A stretch of 64,000 bases of DNA from Hippopus hippopus (Eukaryota > Mollusca > Bivalvia > Cardiida > Cardiidae), in NCBI GenBank assembly GCA_946811185.2, contig OX328103.1:30064266-30128265 (forward strand). Reading direction: 5' to 3'. This document shows positions 42,501 to 50,886 of the stretch, in pieces (position 1 is the stretch's first letter; every line of letters begins with the position of its first letter). Under the pieces are notes generated by a model that worked only from the letters and a program-made list of their open reading frames with translations, was not told the origin of the DNA and made no database searches. Made by a program: the position numbers and the translations under genes.

Positions 42501-45076
42501 CCATTGTATACTAAATGCGTCCACCGCAAAAGCGTTTTTTTGTTGGTAGTCTTGAAACGAACCGTTTCAGTTTTTCATTCACATTAGAGGCAAATAAATC
42601 TATCCCCATTTGAGGGTAATGTGCGTGTAATTTATTGAATATCTGCTGATCTAACGACCATTCAAGGTCATCATTTACACTTCTGCTAAGTTTATCGGCC
42701 TCCTTATTATCTGAACCAGCAATATGAGCGGCTGATAGCTGAATATTTCTGTCAATGCACCAAGTCCATATCCTTCTCGCAATGGAATCTAATGAGTCAT
42801 GTTTACCACCATAACGGTTGATGTAAGCACAGCTAGTAGTGTTATCAGTATAGAGCCGTAAATGTTTATTGTTTATGTCTTTACATAAAGTATGGATTCC
42901 TATTTCGCAGGCTTTAAGTTCAAGTATATTTATATGTAACTTTTGTTCTGAGGAGTCCCAAAACCCATTTGTTTTGGTGTTATCTGTCTTATTATAAGCA
43001 CCATACATTTGTAAGGACGCGTCAGTGTATATTACAACATCCGGAACTGTTAAGGAAATGTTTTTATAACTGTTCTGCGTATTATCTATCCACCATTGCA
43101 AAGTAGGATGGACACTACTTGGAATTCTCATAAAAGTGTCGAAATTGCCCCTATGTTTCCTCAACTGTATGTCTTTCACCTTTTCTAAAGGTCGGATATA
43201 AAGCGGGGCATGTTGAACTCCCGGTTCTGCTGCAATTAATTTCCCGATTAATTTCGAGAAGTTTCTAATCGTGGTTCTCTTTGTTGAAATCATGGATTTG
43301 CACTCCTCTATTATATTTTTCTTCTTTTCCTCCGTAAGCGTAATTGTCATTGTCGATGTGCAAAAAAGAAAACCTAAGTATACTATTTTCTTACATGGTG
43401 TAAGTATGGATTTTGTCAAATTTACTGTCAAACCTAGGCTATCCATTAATTCTACAGTATCTGAGATGTTTTGGCTACAAGTTCCGTAGGAACAACCCGC
43501 TAAGCACGAGTCGTCAATGAAGTAAACGCTGCTGTGACCTTTTGACCGCAGATAAGCGAAAACGGGCTTCATTAATTTCGTCCAAATTCTCGGACTGCAA
43601 GAGTAACCCATAACCAGAGAGGTGAATTGCCACTTCTGGTCGTTATAAATAAATCTTAGGTACTTTCTGTCTTGTTCTCTTATTCTGACCGAGTAATACG
43701 CGTCCGAGAGGTCAACTGAGGCCAAATAGCAATCTTTTCTCATCATGTTTATTGCTGATCTAAGTGATTCCATTTTGAAATGAGATTTTTCTACGTAATT
43801 TTCGTTGAAATATTTTAAATTTAAAATTATTCTTGCTCGCCCGTCTTTCTTCGGTCGAATGAAAATATTCGAAATGAATTCGTTTTCCGTGTCATCTGAA
43901 GCTCTTTCAATTATCCCACATTCAATGAATCGATCAAGTTCGTGCTGTATCTTTATTTTTTCCTCACTTGAAAACTTAATAGGTTTTGGGATAAATGTCT
44001 GCTTTGGAATGTCTGTAGTTTCTAACGTACAGCCTTTTATTGTATCTAATATCCATTTGTCGGTACTGATACTTTTCCTTATTTTTATATTGTCTGCTGT
44101 TTTTCCCCCACGGAAATTTTCAGTAGTATTGTGAATGTGAATAGTAATGTTTTTACTTACTTCAATTACTTTTGAATCTGCTTGTTGATTTTTGGATTGC
44201 GTCTCCTCCACTGATTGTTGTTGTTGCTGTTGTAGCTGTTGTTGTTTTTGAAGGTTTGGTTGTTTTGGAAGGTTTGGTTGTTTTGGGAGGGATAGGATTT
44301 GTTGTGGTAAGGTGGCCGGCTCCTTCTTACCTCGTACTCTTCTCTTTTGTCGGAAGTATCACAATCACATGTTATATCCATCTTTTTTTTTTTAAAACAA
44401 AGGAATTTCTAATTTTTATATTAATGGTCTGTCCGTTCTCGGTGCGCTTTAGCCTCGTTATGACCTTACTTGGTGTGCTGATAAGCTGCGTCGTATATCT
44501 GTGGGGCTCATAAGGGATTTTATGTGTTGGATGAAATAGACTTATAGATCCATAACTATATCATGACTTGCTTGGAATTCGCATCACGGAGATGCATTAA
44601 ACCCCCTTTTTTCAGAGCATGGCTGATATTTCGATGACAGAAGAATTTTTTTTTTTTTATCTAACCAGCTGCACCATCAGAAATCAAAAAAACAGCCGAG
44701 GCACTAAAAACTCATTTCTTAAAAAGACAGGGCGTCATGAGAAACGGGACACGCGTTGGTATAAAGCGAGATTTATTGGTTATCATCGACTCATCAGGTA
44801 GCATTGGAACAGCTAATTTTAGGATAGCTAAGGATCAGACCGCCCGACTTCTTAGTCTGCTATGCCCAGACAACGATCCGTTTGAAAGGCAAAGAAATAT
44901 GCAGAGAGCAGCTTTGATAGAGTATTCTTCTGCTGTAAAACAAGTGTTTGACTTTGACGATAAAGAATATACGGACCAAATTCAACAAACAATAAAAAAC
45001 CTGGGCTATATGGGGCATGCTACCTGCACCGCCACAGCCTTTGGAGAGGCTGAAAAAATGTTAAGTGTATACAGGG
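39336..45076 (+). CDS. Tandem paralogue of the TSP1-like/vWA protein (vWA gene 2), exons 1-2, partial
   Basis: Exon 1 (39336-39558) and exon 2 (44669-45076) join in phase 1, like gene 1. The protein starts MQFSPRFFTVCFAFTVLSVC, a signal peptide. It keeps CEVSSWSPWT and the MIDAS loop DSSGSIG, and ends at YRG. Exon 2 has the same 408-bp length and is almost identical; the TSP1-like segment is more diverged (SGDRDCEV, GSACPDISM). Intron 1 holds a Tc1 remnant and a DIRS element within a MITE; intron 2 holds the 16.2-kb Maverick-like element. An exon 3 like gene 1 (TDGLSNCGGNA) is not found up to 64000, although intron sequence homologous to gene 1 resumes at 62271. The gene is either partial in the window or has lost its last exon. 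Confidence 0.85.
39814..40305 (-). mobile_element. Internally deleted Tc1-like transposon
   Basis: The roughly 94-bp inverted ends start CTCAGTTCCATAAATAAGTG and are flanked by TA on both sides. Between them, about 40040-40200 on the minus strand encodes only the conserved transposase C-terminus (EWNNIPDAM, RFIGSMRRRI, SRGGHTRY). The catalytic part is missing, so it is non-autonomous. Confidence 0.88.
40398..40465. repeat. MITE A-like palindrome core
   Basis: GCGGATGGAATAGATCCAAG, CAGACTGCACGTTCTGTGC, then the inverse, ending CTATGCCGTCCGC. Confidence 0.85.
40901..40977. repeat. DIRS left inverted terminal repeat
   Basis: TTTCATCCGACACAAAAATC to CACCAAGTAAGGTCAT. It pairs with 44459-44537 imperfectly in the outer half and exactly through AGATATACGACGCAGC. 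A further 50 bp (40850-40900) belongs to the left end only. Confidence 0.93.
41049..41172. repeat. DIRS internal complementary region
   Basis: The first part (GTGAGCTCATAGGGATTTTT to TTAATCATTCAAT) is the inverse of 40850-40935. The second part (ATTTCATCCAACACATAAAA to GAGCCCCACAG) is the inverse of 44499-44537. The shared trinucleotide AAT marks the join. Confidence 0.95.
41305..42384 (-). CDS. DIRS tyrosine recombinase (phage integrase family)
   Basis: An open frame of 359 codons with the catalytic tyrosine-recombinase pattern: first Arg in LVTAQRCQTLH, the HxxR box in TAHSTRAATTS, and Tyr in RTFAIYYKR near the C-terminus. The AGWS motif (here PAGWSNARTF) is typical of DIRS recombinases. 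Its job is to integrate the circular DNA intermediate. The frame overlaps the end of the RT/RNase H frame, and its first codon in this reading is GTG with no ATG near the start. It is therefore probably made by frameshift or a spliced or bicistronic message. No internal stops: the copy looks recent. Confidence 0.93.
   Translation of the reverse strand: MVARTPQIDQKQNPRVTADARNSTIRTQTRNTTQTDKDAISCFQYIRQALGKRGIPEKSQDIILNSWRKGTKLQYNTYVKKWIYFCEGKTNPLSASVNTVIEFLTFLFTQGLSYSTINTARLAVSNFLKITGNVNIHYDEMISRFMKGVFNQKPSLPRYTRTWDVRVVLQYLKTMDTTSLIALSCKLAMLFLLVTAQRCQTLHVIKLGDIDHSPDGIVINISQLIKQSRPGVHLAPIVLNAYKTDESLCIVKTLNMYIARTECLRKDDSLLISTTKPHGKISKQTVARWIKIVLKQAGLPNVYTAHSTRAATTSNAYDKGVSLQNIIKPAGWSNARTFAIYYKRKIENDNLSVHQALME
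42213..44211 (-). CDS. DIRS reverse transcriptase and RNase H, one frameshift
   Basis: The RT palm motif is YFIDDSCLAG (Y/F-x-DD). Upstream motifs are ASVDLSDAYYSVRI and MGYSCSPRIW. RNase H follows with Asp (VVIYTDAS), Glu (NILELKACEIG), Asp (LRLYTDNTT) and Asp (GSDNKEADKLSR), so all four acidic residues are present. After about 42515 the frame shifts at a T7 run (plus strand); the DIRS-type tail (IFPPFSLLPRIMQKIEE, APLWPTQVWWPELL) continues in the next frame to about 42213, overlapping the recombinase. No ATG is seen at the start, and it overlaps the gag-like frame. One homopolymer frameshift could be a mutation, programmed shift or assembly error. Confidence 0.92.
44166..44381 (-). CDS. Short Asn-rich gag-like frame of the DIRS element
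   Basis: 71 codons beginning MDITCDCDTSDKREEYEVRR, with Asn/Gln-rich repeats (SQNNQTFQNNQTFKNN). It lies where DIRS gag normally lies and overlaps the RT frame. It is much shorter than usual gag proteins, so it may be a remnant or a product of deletion. Confidence 0.6.
   Translation of the reverse strand: MDITCDCDTSDKREEYEVRRSRPPYHNKSYPSQNNQTFQNNQTFKNNNSYNSNNNNQWRRRNPKINKQIQK
44459..44537. repeat. DIRS right inverted terminal repeat
   Basis: ATGACCTTACTTGGTGTGCT to GTGTTGGATGAAAT; the inverse of the left terminal repeat. Confidence 0.93.
44669..45076 (+). CDS. vWA gene 2, exon 2
   Basis: The acceptor TATCTAACCAG ends at 44668 and the donor GTGAGT starts at 45077. It encodes APSEIKKTAEALKTHFLK and DSSGSIGTANF and ends SVYRG. 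Nearly all differences from gene 1 exon 2 are single bases. Confidence 0.93.
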
Positions 45077-45127
45077 GTGAGTGTCAGGCCTTTTTTGTTT
45101 GTTTTACAACCTTAGTTCTTCTTGTTG

Positions 45128-45322
45128 GTTAACTCCTTATCAAACGAAGAAATCTTGACTCTTCCGAATTGAACGCTTCTGCAGACGACAAATTCGAAAT
45201 CGATACAATAAACCAAAGTTCTTTGAGAAGCTAGAAAACATTGCCGGAAAAGGACAAAATGCAGCTTACCAGCTTTCTCTTTCAGGGTCGTAAAAACTCG
45301 GGATTGTGTTGAATAGGGTTAA
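45128..45322. repeat. MITE B copy
   Basis: GTTAACTCCTTATCAAACGA at the left and GTGTTGAATAGGGTTAACG at the right, with CAGCTTACCAGCTTTCTC in the middle. Confidence 0.8.
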
Positions 45323-45559
45323 CGAAATTTTAGACATGTTCATATTGAAAGCATTTGCAGACGCCAAGTTCAACGTGGTTCAAATGTTGGCATTTGTCTT
45401 TATTATGGTAGAAATGTTTTTGGATAAGGGGGGGGGGGGATTATGCTGGTTTCCAGCATTTTCGCCCAACCAGCTTTTTGTCTTTAGGTTATCTCACAAT
45501 ATTCTCAAAAAACTTTTTTCTCAGTGTATCAAAAGACGGGAGTATGTGGTAAAGAGTTA

Positions 45560-45562
<3 letters not shown>
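45318..45562. repeat. MITE B copy sharing its end with the previous one
   Basis: TTAACGAAATTTTAGACATG then GCATTTGCAGACGCCAAG, ending ATGTGGTAAAGAGTTAT. Confidence 0.75.

Positions 45563-45591
<29 letters not shown>
45562..45591. repeat. (TG)n microsatellite
   Basis: About 14 TG units. Confidence 0.95.
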
Positions 45592-45594
<3 letters not shown>

Positions 45595-45769
45595 TTATGT
45601 TACATTGTTTTCAATTTAATTTCATGTTAGCCTTGTTCTGTGAAAAGTGGTCAGTCATTTCATGCCACCTCGTGTGTGAGAAATAAACAATACACTTTTG
45701 TGTTAGATTAAAAAAAAACGAATTTTGTGATCCATCATAACTATGCTAGTAGTAATGGTATCGAGTCTA

Positions 45770-45794
45770 GGGACGTTTTTGGACAAAACGTCCC
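45770..45794. other. Terminal hairpin of the left ITR
   Basis: GGGACGTTTT, five bases, then AAAACGTCCC: a near-perfect hairpin 20 bp from the element tip. The right ITR has the equivalent at 61914-61939. Confidence 0.88.
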
Positions 45795-46972
45795 CAGGCT
45801 CGTTACCCTGTGTAGGGTTTTGTGGGATTTTTGGTGAGTAAGCAATCCGGGGACAAAATGGAAAAAATACTTCCGGTCTATCCCACCCTACCACTTTTTT
45901 GAAAGATGGGTGTAGCTTAGAAAAATCAAGTGACCTCATGCATTCACTGGATGAAAAATAGCGTTGGACATAGTCATTTTTTGCTCTTCGGAGGCCGAGA
46001 TGGGTTCTTCTCAGGCTTAGGGAACTCATATGATCTCCTGGTAACCATAGAAACGAATTTGTCTTGTTTACCTACCCGGTTTAGGTAAACTAGGCCCGGT
46101 CGCTCAACTACCTGTCGTTTGCTCATGTTAGATAAATACTGTGGATCGTACATTATAGATCAAAGATCATACGGCATGTTGGTTTGTACCCAGTTAGCCT
46201 ATCCCTCGGGTAGGCAAACTGTGTACAAAATGTGCAAAGCTGACACATTCTACCCTATGATTCAGTCCGTGCTTTGATTTATTTGGTACTTAGACTACTT
46301 ATCCCTGAGAGGGGATTGGTACATAGTATCCGAGGTTGAGCTCAGGCAAAATTGGTATGGGACTTAGTCTTTTTCTGTTGGTCGGAAAAAAGCTTTAGTC
46401 AGTGAAGAGTTCTCTCCCTTGTGTCAGGTTTCCCCATCCCGAGAGTGGCTTTTGCAGTTAGATTGGACTCCCGTGGAAGGGAGAAAACTGGAGATAGTGA
46501 AGCGGATCTCTGGTGGCTGCTGAGGATAAGGATGGGTATCTATGATGTTTTTTTTTATTTTTCCTAGGCTAAATGGTCGTGCGACTTAACTAATTTTCAG
46601 TGATTTCTGTGCTCTTCAGGGAAGCTGAGGATAAATTGTCTACCTATGATAGGATTCCTTAGACATTTTTTGGGTAGAGGTCAGGGATTGGGGTTAGACT
46701 TAGACTTTTTTCATTGATTTTTTGTGGGACAGAGGCCAGGGCTTGGGTTTTGACTAAGTCTATTTTGGGGAAGGAATTGCTTTTCTTAGGCAAAATTGAC
46801 GTGCGACTTAGCCAATTTTCAGTGATATCTGTGCTCTTCAGGGAAGCTGAGGTTAGATTGTCTACCTATGATAGGTTTCCTTAGATTTCTTTCGGGACTA
46901 GTTTGCCTATCCGAGATTTTCGTTTTTTTTTTTTCCCTCAGGCAAAAGAGCCTTTGACTTAGTTTTATTTCA

Positions 46973-47065
46973 TTATTTTATGTTGTCTGTAGCTAGATTG
47001 GAGCTCTTTGAAAGAGTAATTGGGACCCTGTGACTGCACATCGGGCAAAGAAGTATTTGAACCAT
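46973..47065 (-). CDS. 30-codon ITR-encoded reading frame with CPxC start (left)
   Basis: MVQILLCPMCSHRVPITLSK is followed by ten more residues and a stop. It starts 35 bp after a TATA box (47100-47108) with a CCAAT box further upstream. The right ITR has the same frame at 61138-61230. The first residues match the zinc-ribbon gene at 58757 (QILLCPLC), after which they diverge. It may be a decayed first exon or a real micropeptide. Confidence 0.4.
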   Translation of the reverse strand: MVQILLCPMCSHRVPITLSKSSNLATDNIK

Positions 47066-47099
47066 ACTGATTTGATGTATGATTTGTGTAAAAGCAATG

Positions 47100-47165
47100 C
47101 TTTTATAGCTTGCAGGGTGGATTGACCTACTTTGACTCAGAATAAACGTTATCCAATCAAAAGCT
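47100..47165 (-). promoter_or_regulatory. CCAAT/TATA promoter in left ITR
   Basis: On the minus strand: TTTGATTGGATAACGTT (inverted CCAAT), AGTCAAAGTAGGTCAATCCA, then CTATAAAAG at 47108-47100. The same module is at 50157-50215, 58665-58721 and 61036-61102. Confidence 0.8.
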
Positions 47166-47592
47166 TTGTTACATTTTTTATCTGAGTGAGTAAAGGATAG
47201 AAGGAGAAAAAAGGGTAAAAAAATGTTAATCCAATGAAAAGGCTCGTTACATTTTTTTAATCGAGTGAGTAAAGTATAGAAGGAGAAAAAAGGGTAAAAA
47301 AAGATCGTGTTATGAGGACTTAGTCTTTTTTCCATTGGTTTTTTGTGTGACAGAGGCTGGGTTTGGACTAAGTCTATTTTGAGAAAAGGTCAGAGATTGG
47401 GATTGGACTTAGACTTTTTTCATTGTTTTTTGGTCAGAAGTCAGGGGTTGGGATTGGACTTCGACTTTTTCTTTGATTTTTTTTGTGGGACAGAGGCCAA
47501 GGGTTGGGCTTAGACTTTTTGTTTTGTATTATTTTTGATTGAACGAAAAAATGACAATTTGAAGAAAGATTACTCTTTCTTGGTGGTGGGTT

Positions 47593-47608
47593 AGCCCTGA
47601 AAAGGGCT
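47593..47608 (-). terminator. Histone-type 3' stem-loop, distal copy of a tandem pair
   Basis: Minus strand AGCCCTTTTCAGGGCT: 6-bp stem and TTTC loop. It is followed by AACCCACCACCAAGAAAGAG; the CCAAGAAAG is at 47582-47574. Confidence 0.85.
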
Positions 47609-47655
47609 GATATTTGATAATTTGAAGAAAGATCACTCTTTCTTGGTGGTGGGTT

Positions 47656-47671
47656 AGCCCTGAAAAGGGCT
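47656..47671 (-). terminator. Histone-type 3' stem-loop, proximal copy
   Basis: The same 16-nt hairpin and downstream CCAAGAAAGAGTGATC. It ends the minus-strand genes at 47774-48400. Confidence 0.87.
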
Positions 47672-47773
47672 GTTTTTCTGTTTGCCTTCTCGTCTTAGTA
47701 TGATTTTCTCCTTTAGTGGCAGCTTTTATCCTTTTTCTTCGGCTTTTTTGGGATCTTGAAGTCATCGAAGTTA

Positions 47774-48472
47774 TCAATGTTTTTTCCGTATTTGCCCTGT
47801 TCTGACAATGCCGGGTTTGTTTAGCTGCTGACAAATCGTTGTTTTTTTGTGGAGCTGGCTATTGTCATCCTCTGATTTTCGCTTTGTTGCTCTTGGCTGT
47901 TTTTCCTTTGGCTGTTTTTCTTTCTTTACAACAGTTACGATGGAGTCTACTAGCCTATGAAGACTGCTTTGATCAAAGTCAAATTCAACCGGGATCTTCA
48001 CAGGAGCTGGTGAAAGTGAAATACGTTGCCTCTAATGCCTCGATGCTTCTGTTCAGTTGTTCGGTGTTTGGATTCAAGTCTTTATCTCCACCAATTATTT
48101 GTTGACAGTCTGTAGTTCTTCTAAAATGCGAGTCATGACAGAATCATGTTTCGAATTCAAACGTCTCACCTCTTCAAAAATGCTGTCCAATACTGTTGTT
48201 GGGTTGATGAGTGTTGAATTTATAGCTATCGATAGAATATCTCCATTGTTTTCTTGTTGAAAGAAATGGTCTAAGTTGAAATCGTCTAAGTTGAAATCCA
48301 ATTTTTCCGCTTGTGGTTGTTTATCCACACTACTCGAGAGCTGAGAGTCGAATGATTTCTCTGCCGTCGTTGCAAGCTTTGCGGGCGGACTTGCGCACAA
48401 CGTCAGTCCAATCAGATTGTACGTTGCACTAAATAAAAGCTGCGATTGGCTGGAGCGTATTTTCTTTTGACG
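47774..48472 (-). pseudogene. Left subterminal gene of the Maverick-like element, two frames, unrecognised
   Basis: Frames 48400-48095 (acidic and Leu-rich: DFNLDDFNLDHFFQQENN, VLDSIFEEVRRLNSK) and 48001-47774 (FDFDQSSLHRLVDSI, then Lys-rich KKEKQPKEKQPRATKRKSE) follow each other on the minus strand without a continuous frame. The upstream DNA (AATGACGTCAAAAGAAAATACG at about 48474) is homologous to the start of the right-hand gene at 60122, so the two are inverted paralogues that diverged. It ends at the paired histone-type stem-loops. The coiled-coil-like first part and basic second part suggest a DNA- or capsid-associated role, but that is a guess. Splicing or a frameshift could join the parts. 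Confidence 0.5.
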
Positions 48473-49104
48473 TCATTTCTCCTATTATTTCCCGTGACAG
48501 CGTTTCGTGCTAAGTTCCATGTATTATCAGCGAACAATATCAGTGGACTTTTAAATGTGACCCTTAACCTTTAGAGGAAAAAATTCTTGATAAAATACCC
48601 TTTATGCCTGAATCTATCGAAACTTTTTTCCCTAAATTTGATCTGTCCTACCCAATCTATGCATTTAACTATTTTAGACCTAGTTTTTTAGATCTAGTTT
48701 TTAGAAATAGTTTTTTAGAACTAGAGCTATGCTTTTATTGAAGAATGGCCTTTTACTTGGATATGTTCTGGGAAGATTTTTTTCTCGGACATAGAAATGT
48801 ATTTGGACTTAGTCTTTTTAGAGTGTAACCCCATAGAGAAAATGACAAAATTATGTTCTGGGAAATTTTTTCTCAGACAAAAATGGTGTAGGACTTAGTC
48901 TTTTTGGAGTGTAACCCCATAGAGAAAATGACAAAATTATGTTCTGGGAAATTTTTTTCTCAGGCAAAAATGGCGTAGGACTTAGTCTTTTGGAGTGTAA
49001 CCCCTAGAGAAAATGACAAATTTGAGGAAAGATTGGCTGTTTCATGCTAGTGAACTTGAAAAATGACAATTTGAAGAAATATCTCCCTTTTTTGATGCTG
49101 GTTT

Positions 49105-49120
49105 AGCCCTGAAAAGGGTT
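49105..49120 (-). terminator. Histone-type stem-loop, degenerate downstream element
   Basis: Minus strand AACCCTTTTCAGGGCT; one terminal pair is lost. The following sequence has no clear AAGAAAGA. It is the distal member of a pair with 49168-49183. Confidence 0.7.
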
Positions 49121-49167
49121 AAACCTTTTGATAATTTTGAAGAAAGATCACTTTCTTGGTAGTGGGT

Positions 49168-49183
49168 AGCCCTGAAAAGAGCT
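49168..49183 (-). terminator. Histone-type 3' stem-loop
   Basis: Minus strand AGCTCTTTTCAGGGCT, then ACCCACTACCAAGAAAGTG. It begins 18 nt after the stop of the short frame 49306-49202. Confidence 0.82.
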
Positions 49184-49201
49184 GTTTGTGCAAGCTATCT
49201 T

Positions 49202-49306
49202 TTAACCTCCTCTCTTTATCTCCACACTTTCCATTGCATTTAGTAACTGGATCAGACGGTTAACTTCATGTCTTATACGTCTAATACGTTCCCATTCTCT
49301 ACCCAG
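49202..49306 (-). pseudogene. Short 3'-terminal reading frame before a histone-type stem-loop
   Basis: 34 codons, Arg-rich then amphipathic (REWERIRRIRHEVNRLIQLL, NAMESVEIKRGG), with no early ATG. It may be the last exon or the end of a broken gene. Its position directly before the stem-loop at 49183 supports it being genuine coding sequence. Confidence 0.4.
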
Positions 49307-49786
49307 TTAACCAATGTGAAGAAAATTGTTAACCCAAACATTGTAGTAGTTCGTCTTAACTCTATAACAAGCAGTGGTTTTAGAGCTTGCAGAGTGGATT
49401 GACTTACTTTGACTCAGAATTAACGTTGTCCAATCAAAAGCTTTGTTACATTTTTTTATACGAGTGAGTAAAAGATAGAAGGAGAAAAAGGTTAAAAAAA
49501 TGGTAATCCAATAAAAAGGTTCATTACATTTTTTTAATCGAGTGAGTGAAGGATAGAAGGAGAAAAAAGGGTAAAAAAAGATCGTGTAATGAGGACTTAG
49601 TCTTTTTTCCAATGATTTCTTACCCCAATGATTTTTTTATCCGCCGGGTAAAAAAAAGAAAATGCATTGTGGACTTAAAATCTTTTCACCGTTTTTTGGT
49701 CAGAGGTCAGGGATTTGGTTTGGACTTAGTCTTTTTGAGTGTAACTCTTAGAGAAATTGACAAATTTGAAAAAAGTAGTGATTGGT

Positions 49787-49802
49787 AGCCTCGAAAAGGG
49801 CT
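49787..49802 (-). terminator. Degenerate histone-type stem-loop
   Basis: Minus strand AGCCCTTTTCGAGGCT, then ACCAATCACTAC. It lies 24 nt after the stop at 49827. The loop-side swap (CGA for CAG) weakens the stem. Confidence 0.7.
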
Positions 49803-49826
49803 GTTTTTGTTTTGGAGGTTGTGTTT

Positions 49827-50126
49827 TTAGGCACAACCTCCAACTTTTCTGCAGGCTGCGCAGCTGCTTGCTGCCCGCCTCCTCAGTCTCTTCAACTTTG
49901 TCTCGTCGAGATCGAACTGCAACGTGAACGGCGGCTCGTCGTCGTCATCCAAGCACTCCATCTCTGGGATGAAGAACCCCTTCTTCTTGTTGATGGCTGC
50001 CGGTGGAGTTCTAGCTTCCTTTTCTGTCATTATCTTTTCTATTTGCTTGTTCACCCTCTCTAGTTTTAATGAGAGAGTGGTTATCGCTCACATTAAATTG
50101 TGAACCGACTTCCGAAGATCTTCCAT
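49827..50126 (-). pseudogene. Arm gene with acidic middle and basic, Cys-containing C-terminus; one in-frame stop
   Basis: The frame starts at ATG 50126, 31 bp after a TATA box (50166-50157), and reads MEDLRKSVHNLM, a TGA, then ERVNKQIEKIMTEKE, a Pro segment, LDDDDEPPFTLQFDLDETK and LKRLRRRAASSCAACRKVGG. The total is 100 codons including the internal TGA and the final stop. A short coiled coil precedes an acidic patch and an Arg-rich end with CxxC. I do not recognise the family. It has its own promoter and its own stem-loop, so it is a complete gene unit. The TGA may be a mutation; readthrough cannot be excluded. Confidence 0.55.
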
Positions 50127-50156
50127 CGTTCAATTGTATAGGAAAATATCACTGAC

Positions 50157-50215
50157 TTTTATAGTTTGCAGGGAGGATTGACCTACATTGACTTAGAATT
50201 AACGTTATCCAATCA
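50157..50215 (-). promoter_or_regulatory. CCAAT/TATA promoter of the arm gene at 50126
   Basis: TTTTGATTGGATAACGTTAA, then CTAAGTCAATGTAGGTCAAT and ACTATAAAAG at 50166-50157 (minus strand). Confidence 0.82.
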
Positions 50216-50404
50216 AAATGCGTAATGATATAACGTGCGAATCGATTGGTCAGGCATTAATTCTGCACAGAATTAATGTTTCAGAGGCTAAGTAGGTCAG
50301 TAGGTCGTCTTAAATCGCTGCCTGAATTAAAGCGCGTTCCTGGGCGAAAGCACCCATGAATTAAAAAAGAATTTAAGCACGTTCCTGGGCGAAAGCACCC
50401 ACCG

Positions 50405-50491
50405 GATCTTGGGGAGTTTATTCCACCGACAGAACATAGAAGATGGTAGGCGAAATTGATGTCGCTTTATCCTTCACTGCCATGGAAGTAA
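50405..50491 (+). pseudogene. Remnant of a small arm gene (DLGEFIPPTE type)
   Basis: The plus-strand frame begins DLGEFIPPTEHRRW, meets a TAG at 50447-50449, then reads AKLMSLYPSLPWK and stops at 50491. The histone-type stem-loop starts 27 nt later. The inverted copy at 58060-58164 has no internal stop. Confidence 0.65.
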
Positions 50492-50518
50492 ATCGCCATA
50501 TAGTGGATAGAAAAAAAC

Positions 50519-50534
50519 AGCCCTTTTCAGGGCT
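50519..50534 (+). terminator. Histone-type 3' stem-loop with downstream element
   Basis: AGCCCTTTTCAGGGCT, then ACCCACTA and CCAAGAAAG at 50543-50551. This is the best match in the window: perfect 6-bp stem, TTTC loop, ACCCA flank and 8-nt spacing to the purine-rich element. Confidence 0.9.
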
Positions 50535-50886
50535 ACCCACTACCAAGAAAGAGTGATCTTTCTTCAAATTGTCAATTTTTCGTTCAAACAAAGAAAAGTC
50601 AAACCAAAAACATCATTTTTTGCATGTTTTATTAAACTTTGTCCAGTGAAACAAGACATGAACTGTAAAAATAATTGAATGAAAAAACAATTGAATGAAA
50701 ACATTAAAAGAATATTTTGTTAAAATAATTTTTTTTTTGCAAGACTTTTTTGCAAAACTTTTGTTCACTCAGTGTGTTTTTCTTTTTTTCTTCGGAAAGT
50801 CAGATTCAGATTCACTCTTACGTATTTCCCCATCATTGTTTTTTAATACAATATCTGAGCAGATTTTATCCTCATGTTTTTTTGAT

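Larger units (their letters stand above)
40850..44537 (-). mobile_element. DIRS-type tyrosine-recombinase retrotransposon
   Basis: About 3.7 kb, coding on the minus strand: a short gag-like frame, reverse transcriptase/RNase H and tyrosine recombinase, in that order. Inverted termini are present (about 40901-40977 and 44459-44537). An internal complementary region (41049-41172) matches the inverse of both outer ends joined head to head. This arrangement is diagnostic of DIRS elements, which are thought to replicate through a circular intermediate whose junction is templated by that region. No target duplication is seen, as expected for recombinase insertion. Confidence 0.95.
40681..44639. repeat. 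MITE C copy split by a DIRS element
   Basis: The left end ATATCAGCCAGGCTCTGTGA and right end CAGAGCATGGCTGATAT are inverses. The left part runs to about 40849 and the right part from about 44538 (GATCCATAACTATATCATGA). Confidence 0.88.
45751..47345. repeat. Left inverted terminal repeat of the Maverick-like element
   Basis: It pairs with 60860-61956. Shared blocks include GGACGTTTTGG.CAAAACGTCC, GCTCTTCGGAGGCCGAGATG, TGTGCTCTTCAGGGAAGCTG and the promoter block near 47100. About 46030-46530 is present only on the left; the ITRs are unequal in length. Confidence 0.9.

Noticed and set aside
44172..44513. 113-codon Val-rich plus-strand frame
   Set aside because: It is the antisense of the Asn-rich gag-like frame of the DIRS element.
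47529..47834. Lys/Arg-rich 101-codon frame with FSGLTHHQERVIFL repeated twice
   Set aside because: The repeated peptide is the translation of the tandem stem-loop/downstream-element units.
50519..50534. Bacterial-type rho-independent terminator reading of the AGCCCTTTTCAGGGCT hairpins
   Set aside because: Nuclear eukaryotic context, no T-run after the stem; TTTC loop, ACCCA flank and CAAGAAAGA fit histone 3' ends much better.
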